This document shows positions 62,309 to 64,000 of a DNA stretch of 64,000 nucleotides, piece after piece. The position numbers were made by a program, and so were the translations under genes. The notes beneath the pieces are model-generated. The model did not search any database. It was not told the origin of the DNA and worked only from the letters and a program-made list of their open reading frames with translations. Within the stretch, counting starts at the first letter, position 1. Each line of letters begins with the position of its first letter. The stretch is from an uncultured Amphritea sp. (GTDB taxonomy: Bacteria > Pseudomonadota > Gammaproteobacteria > Pseudomonadales > Balneatricaceae), in the NCBI RefSeq assembly GCF_937127095.1, contig NZ_CAKZLP010000024.1, forward strand, positions 1 to 64,000, read 5' to 3'.

Positions 62309-63499
62309 TCAGGTGACCGGCAACAGTCGTACAAAATATGATTTAAGATAATCTGTTTCAGGAATCGCCGGATGCACCGGATGGTCGCCGCCCTGATGTC
62401 CCTGATCAAAAATCTGCGCCTGACGGTCCAGCGTCCGGCTTTCAGAGCGGATGATATCCACCAGCCGCTCACGTTCCAGATGCATCGAACAGGATGCCGA
62501 CACCAGAATACCGTTCTTGGCAACCAGTCGCATCGCCAGCTGATTAATCCGCTTATAGGCCTGCTCACCATTGCGAATATCTTTGCGCTTCTGAATAAAG
62601 GCTGGCGGATCAACGATCACCACATCAAACTTCTCTTCCTCCTCCAGCAGCATCTTACAGCCATCAAAGGCATCGCCCTGAATGGTGGTAAAACGCTCCT
62701 CACCGCCATTCAGAACCGCATTTTCCTGGGCGATATCCAAGGCAAACTCAGAGGCGTCCAGACAGGTGACATGCTCCGCACCTGCAGCCAAAGCCTGCAC
62801 GCCCCAGCCACCGATATAGCTGAACAGATCCAGCACTCGTTTGCCTTCTACATGCTGCTGCATCCGCGCCCGATTCAGACGGTGATCATAGAACCAGCCG
62901 GTCTTCTGCCCTTTGTGCACCGGCGCCAGGAAAGACACGCCGTTCTCTTCAAAGGGCACCAGTTCCGGCACCTCACCAAAGGCAACTTCGGTATAACTTT
63001 CTAGCCCCTCGGTCTGACGCATCTTGCCATCATTACGGAACAGAATACCCTGCGGCTTGAACACTTTTTCCACTGCCGCAACGATATCCTCTTTGAACAG
63101 TTCCATCCCTGCGGTTGAAATCTGTACCACAAAGATATCGAAGAAGCGGTCGATCACCAGACCCGGCAGACCATCACTATCGCCAAACACCAGACGGTAG
63201 CACTGCTTGTCAAAGCAGGCCTCGCGCAGAGACAGCGCAATATTCAGGCGGTGCACAATCAGCGAACGATCCAGAGGAATCTTCACACTGCGGCTCACCA
63301 GACGACCACAGATCAGCGAATTGGGGTTCACATAGGCTAACCCCAGCGGCTTTCCTGAAGAGCTCTCCACCACCACCTGCTCGCCCGGTGTAAACTGTTT
63401 CAACGGTGATAGTTTAGTATTCACTTCATTGCTGTAGATCCAGACATGACCACCGCGAAGACGCTTATCAGCGCCGGGATTCAAACGTAGTTGTTGCAA
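62309..63499 (-). CDS. rlmI: 23S rRNA m5C1962 methyltransferase RlmI
   Basis: A 396-residue rRNA methyltransferase. There is an N-terminal PUA RNA-binding domain (KRLRGGHVWIYSNEV), a central linker, and a Rossmann methyltransferase domain with LDLFSYIGGWGVQALAAGA for SAM, VIVDPPAFIQKR, and the catalytic cysteine in SASCSMHLE. It modifies C1962 of 23S rRNA. It is upstream of the tas-like gene. Confidence 0.92.
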   Translation of the reverse strand: MQQLRLNPGADKRLRGGHVWIYSNEVNTKLSPLKQFTPGEQVVVESSSGKPLGLAYVNPNSLICGRLVSRSVKIPLDRSLIVHRLNIALSLREACFDKQCYRLVFGDSDGLPGLVIDRFFDIFVVQISTAGMELFKEDIVAAVEKVFKPQGILFRNDGKMRQTEGLESYTEVAFGEVPELVPFEENGVSFLAPVHKGQKTGWFYDHRLNRARMQQHVEGKRVLDLFSYIGGWGVQALAAGAEHVTCLDASEFALDIAQENAVLNGGEERFTTIQGDAFDGCKMLLEEEEKFDVVIVDPPAFIQKRKDIRNGEQAYKRINQLAMRLVAKNGILVSASCSMHLERERLVDIIRSESRTLDRQAQIFDQGHQGGDHPVHPAIPETDYLKSYFVRLLPVT

Positions 63500-63573
63500 G
63501 GTGAGTTACCTTCAGAATAACAGTTAGTCGGGAGGCATTCGTCAGTCATATCCTGCCAGCCCAGAAAACAGAA

Positions 63574-63595
63574 AGCCCCGCAGTGGCAGGGCTTA
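63574..63595 (-). terminator. probable gcvH terminator
   Basis: On the minus strand AAGCCCTGC and GCGGGGCTT form a stem with one G-T pair around CACT, followed by TTCTGTTTTC. It is 23 nt past the gcvH stop. Confidence 0.7.
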
Positions 63596-63617
63596 AATTT
63601 TATAATCAGAGACCAAA

Positions 63618-64000
63618 TCAGCTTTCAGCTTCGCACAGTTCCGCGTAGCCATCCGCATCCAGCAGGTCGTCGACTTCGCTGGTATCAGATAGACGAATCT
63701 GCACAAACCAGCCATCGCCGTACGGGTCGCTGTTAACCAGTTCAGGCGCATCTTCCAGCTCTTCATTGATGGCAATCACTTCACCACTCAACGGCGCGTA
63801 TACATCGGATGCCGCCTTCACAGACTCAACCACACCCAGATCATCACCGGTAGTAAATTCTGAGCCCACGTCAGGAAGCTCAACAAACACTACATCACCC
63901 AGCAGATCCTGGGCATGATCAGTAATACCTATAGTAACCACACCGTCACCTTCGTCACGGATCCATTCATGGCTGGCAACATACTTCAGATCACTTGGGA
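63618..64000 (-). CDS. gcvH: glycine cleavage system H protein (5' end off window)
   Basis: The last 127 or so residues of GcvH; the start lies beyond the right edge. The frame is open to 64000 and reads [16 protein letters not shown] before [20 protein letters not shown], the normal family N-terminus, so the GTG near 63941 is not the start. The lipoyl lysine is the K of [13 protein letters not shown] protein shuttles the aminomethyl group between the P and T proteins. Confidence 0.95.
   Translation of the reverse strand, partial: PSDLKYVASHEWIRDEGDGVVTIGITDHAQDLLGDVVFVELPDVGSEFTTGDDLGVVESVKAASDVYAPLSGEVIAINEELEDAPELVNSDPYGDGWFVQIRLSDTSEVDDLLDADGYAELCEAES

Overview
The window looks like a chromosome segment of a marine gammaproteobacterium, most likely Oceanospirillaceae-like (Amphritea/Neptunomonas/Marinobacterium type). 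This is inferred from protein character and from gene orders shared with Pseudomonas and E. coli. The genus cannot be fixed from the sequence alone. Most of the window is dense core genome. The accessory or unusual material is mainly in 0-14.1 kb and 36.6-50.6 kb.

0-8 kb is loosely packed. A HigBA-type toxin-antitoxin pair is flanked by two copies of a composite repeat of about 300 bp. It is followed by an FAD oxidoreductase, a GbsR-regulated SDR/DUF2269 operon with two matching operators, a secreted cysteine-rich protein and a NYN RNase-like protein. The intergenic spaces here carry a modular hairpin repeat family: a terminator-like GAGAGC/GCTCTC hairpin followed by several GCGAAGC-core mini-hairpins joined by CTAG-containing linkers. 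I see eight loci, all before 14.1 kb. 8-14 kb is the conserved block [2Fe-2S] reductase-ubiD-rho-trxA-ppx.

14-35 kb is core metabolism: pckA, hslO-hslR-yrfG/nudE, sodB, glnE, a DUF47-PiT phosphate uptake pair, argE-argA, a PhoPQ-like two-component operon with PepSY and glycine-zipper envelope proteins, a Crp/Fnr-family regulator with small membrane proteins, ilvD and a TSUP exporter. 35-41 kb holds an EAL-HDOD protein, an SH3 protein, a small zinc-ribbon protein behind a perfect 40-bp palindrome, a low-molecular-weight phosphatase, a GT39 glycosyltransferase and a PAP2 phosphatase.

40.8-48.6 kb is the most intriguing locus. It is a four-gene minus-strand operon coding for a transglutaminase-DUF2126 giant, a circularly permuted ATP-grasp/alpha-E fusion and two further transglutaminase-like proteins. 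Operons of this type have been proposed to make or modify peptides by amide ligation, but the product is unknown. 49-50.5 kb has an unidentified polytopic membrane protein.

50.6-64 kb returns to core genes. A tRNA-Thr(TGT) has a stringent-type promoter buried in the end of a SPOR-like gene, followed by coaX and birA. Next come folA/thyA, a NUDIX gene, lgt, a TANGO2/NRDE gene, ptsP-rppH, a HAD phosphatase, a CBS-pair protein, an aldo/keto reductase, rlmI and the end of gcvH, which runs off the right edge. The tRNA-Tyr/tRNA-Gly/tuf string that usually follows this tRNA-Thr is absent, marking a rearrangement point.
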